32,253 bases of DNA from the NCBI GenBank assembly GCA_028286785.1, contig JAQBQX010000019.1, positions 1-32,253 on the forward strand. Reading direction: 5' to 3'. A model generated the notes under the pieces. That model had not been told where the DNA came from, made no database searches, and saw only the letters and a list, made by a program, of their open reading frames with translations. How positions within the stretch are numbered: the first letter of the stretch is position 1; each line of letters begins with the position of its first letter. The DNA is from Candidatus Adlerbacteria bacterium (lineage in GTDB: Bacteria; Patescibacteriota; Minisyncoccia; Phycocordibacterales; SBAW01). The translations under genes and the position numbers were made by a program. Shown piece by piece: positions 30,872 to 32,253 of the stretch.

Positions 30872-32253
30872 CACTTTTAGTGGGTCTTTTTTCTATACCT
30901 GCACTTGTGCAGTCTGATGCGAATAACTGTTCAGAAACAGGCTATACGGTCATTTTTATAAATGGAGTTTGGGATGATTACCGGTCTGCTCAAGTAAATG
31001 CTAGTTCTTTAGGAAAAAAATTAAATCGTAATTTTAACGGACAACCCTTAACAGTCCAGCTTGAATACAACGCATCACATTTGGCTGGGATAGGGGATGG
31101 GTTAGAAGTGGCTTTTCCTGTTTTGAATCAATATGACCTGCAGACTATCTTGCAGCACATGCACCAGGATGTGCATACACAGAAAGTGATTATTGTTGGA
31201 CACTCACAGGGTGCTGTATATGCCAACAAAGTATATGAATATCTTGTTGCGCACGGTATGTCCCCTGAATCGGTGGCAGTCTATGCAGTCGCAACGCCCG
31301 AAAGTTATGTGGCGGGCGGTGGCAAGTACATCACGTATGCTTTGGATAATACTGTTACCAACCTTGCTACGACATTTGGTCTGCATCCGCTTGCGCCCAA
31401 CGCAACATTTAGCGAACTCCTCGATACCTCGGCAAGCAACTCGGCCGTCCCTGCGCAAGGTCATTCATTTATAGACCTGTATCTCGGTGCATTTTCCGAC
31501 CGGATAGTAAGTGACATCCACCAAGAACTTGCAGGTCTTACTGCAGAGAATCAGAATAGAGCCGAATGTTTTACCGTCCCGAGCGTTTCGTTGATGTATC
31601 GGGCCCAAGGTGCGGCACTTGGGATGGCAGACCCGCTTGTGTCAGGTATCAGTACCGTCAGTGTTAAAGGATATAGTGCGCTCGCAGCAGTTGCGGGATC
31701 TATTGGGGCCCTGGCCGAAGCGGGGCGAGGTGCCGTTGCGTATGTTGTCACAACTCCGCGCAGGGTGGTTGATGCTGCATATAACAACCTTACCTCTGCC
31801 GAGTCGAACGTTAAGGATTTTACCGTACAAAAACAAATATACGGTTCTAGTCTGGACACGTCGGATGTGCGGGACTTACTCGGAGTTCCACAAGGCGGGG
31901 CAGCAATTTTAGCTTTGCAAAAAACAATTAATAAGCCTGCTGACCCAGAGTCTGCTCCGGCGGCAGAAGTTGCAACTTCAACACAAGGTGGAGTGATAGA
32001 TAATGAAGCTACCTCGACTGTGCGGGTCATGGGTTCTCGCGAGTGGCCTTGGCCGGGCGGTGATTCAAGAGTGCCTCAACCTGCAACTGCATCAGTCCCT
32101 GATGCTATCCCGCCTGTGCCAGACCCAGCCACAACAACACCCACCACAACTCCGGACATACTACCTATTGTCCCGGATGCTCCAACAGTGCTCTTTACGT
32201 CTACTACCACTCCGCCTACTTTGACTGTGGAAGAATGCGCAACTTCGCTTAAC
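30838..32253 (+). CDS. Secreted alpha/beta hydrolase (lipase/esterase-like), 3' end outside window
   Basis: Open from ATG 30838 to the window end, at least 472 codons without a stop. It overlaps the preceding gene by 34 bases in another frame. Residues 1-26 form a signal peptide (RRFKYIAQLTLLVGLFSIPALVQS shortened). The core has TVIFINGVWDD (oxyanion-side strand), VIIVGHSQGAVYANKV with the nucleophile Ser123 in GHSQG, VAVYAVATPE, and HSFIDLYLGAF as the likely catalytic-His region. After ~residue 330 a Pro/Thr-rich region begins (DPATTTPTTTP), typical of an extracellular linker or stalk. The substrate is unknown. The incomplete C terminus may contain a surface anchor. Confidence 0.85.
   Translation, partial: MQRRFKYIAQLTLLVGLFSIPALVQSDANNCSETGYTVIFINGVWDDYRSAQVNASSLGKKLNRNFNGQPLTVQLEYNASHLAGIGDGLEVAFPVLNQYDLQTILQHMHQDVHTQKVIIVGHSQGAVYANKVYEYLVAHGMSPESVAVYAVATPESYVAGGGKYITYALDNTVTNLATTFGLHPLAPNATFSELLDTSASNSAVPAQGHSFIDLYLGAFSDRIVSDIHQELAGLTAENQNRAECFTVPSVSLMYRAQGAALGMADPLVSGISTVSVKGYSALAAVAGSIGALAEAGRGAVAYVVTTPRRVVDAAYNNLTSAESNVKDFTVQKQIYGSSLDTSDVRDLLGVPQGGAAILALQKTINKPADPESAPAAEVATSTQGGVIDNEATSTVRVMGSREWPWPGGDSRVPQPATASVPDAIPPVPDPATTTPTTTPDILPIVPDAPTVLFTSTTTPPTLTVEECATSLN

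Overview
The window looks like a chromosomal segment of a Patescibacteria (CPR) bacterium, most likely a Parcubacteria lineage of moderate GC. This is an inference from four features. Gene density is very high and genes often lack Shine-Dalgarno sites. Several short conserved proteins resemble ones I remember only from CPR genomes. Information-processing genes (arginyl-, isoleucyl-, glycyl- and methionyl-tRNA synthetases, rpsF-ssb-rpsR, efp, recA, ftsK, recO) are clustered. A very large, probably surface-layer protein has CPR-like architecture. TGA is used as a stop (for example at 19728-19730), so the glycine-TGA code is not in use. No tRNA, rRNA, CRISPR, insertion sequence or prophage was seen.

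Layout. 1-8034: 3' end of glyA, a DUF2914 membrane protein, argS, a small P-loop kinase, an unusual ileS and recO. 8057-11384: two membrane-anchored envelope proteins, one of them a trypsin-like protease. 11402-16974: glyS, an AI-2E-family permease, metG, an HD phosphohydrolase and tatD. 17059-17727: a small protein of unknown function behind a perfect-consensus promoter. 17814-19040: rpsF-ssb-rpsR, closed by a bidirectional terminator facing efp on the minus strand. 20184-21112: an ECF-type sigma factor and a small membrane protein. 21115-24761 (minus): ftsK, an Ig-like membrane protein and recA. 24924-25664: an HTH protein whose leader and coding region carry a repeated AAGGACA motif. 25665-26118: a 454-base leader with a strong promoter and large hairpins. 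26119-29412: the giant secreted protein. 29511-32253: a TPR-like membrane protein, a second membrane protein and a secreted alpha/beta hydrolase cut off by the window end.

Four observations stand out. (1) The isoleucyl-tRNA synthetase carries a complete histidine-phosphatase domain inserted between its HIGH and KMSKS halves. (2) About ten genes have a -10 hexamer exactly six bases before the ATG, which predicts systematic leaderless mRNAs; the few genes with long leaders or Shine-Dalgarno sites stand out against this. (3) The HTH gene is peppered with a nucleotide motif, including a perfect 13-bp tandem repeat read in two different frames, so selection seems to act on the DNA or RNA rather than on the protein. 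(4) The giant-protein leader has a consensus promoter whose -10 box sits inside a perfect inverted repeat. EF-P and MetRS also show altered key positions.
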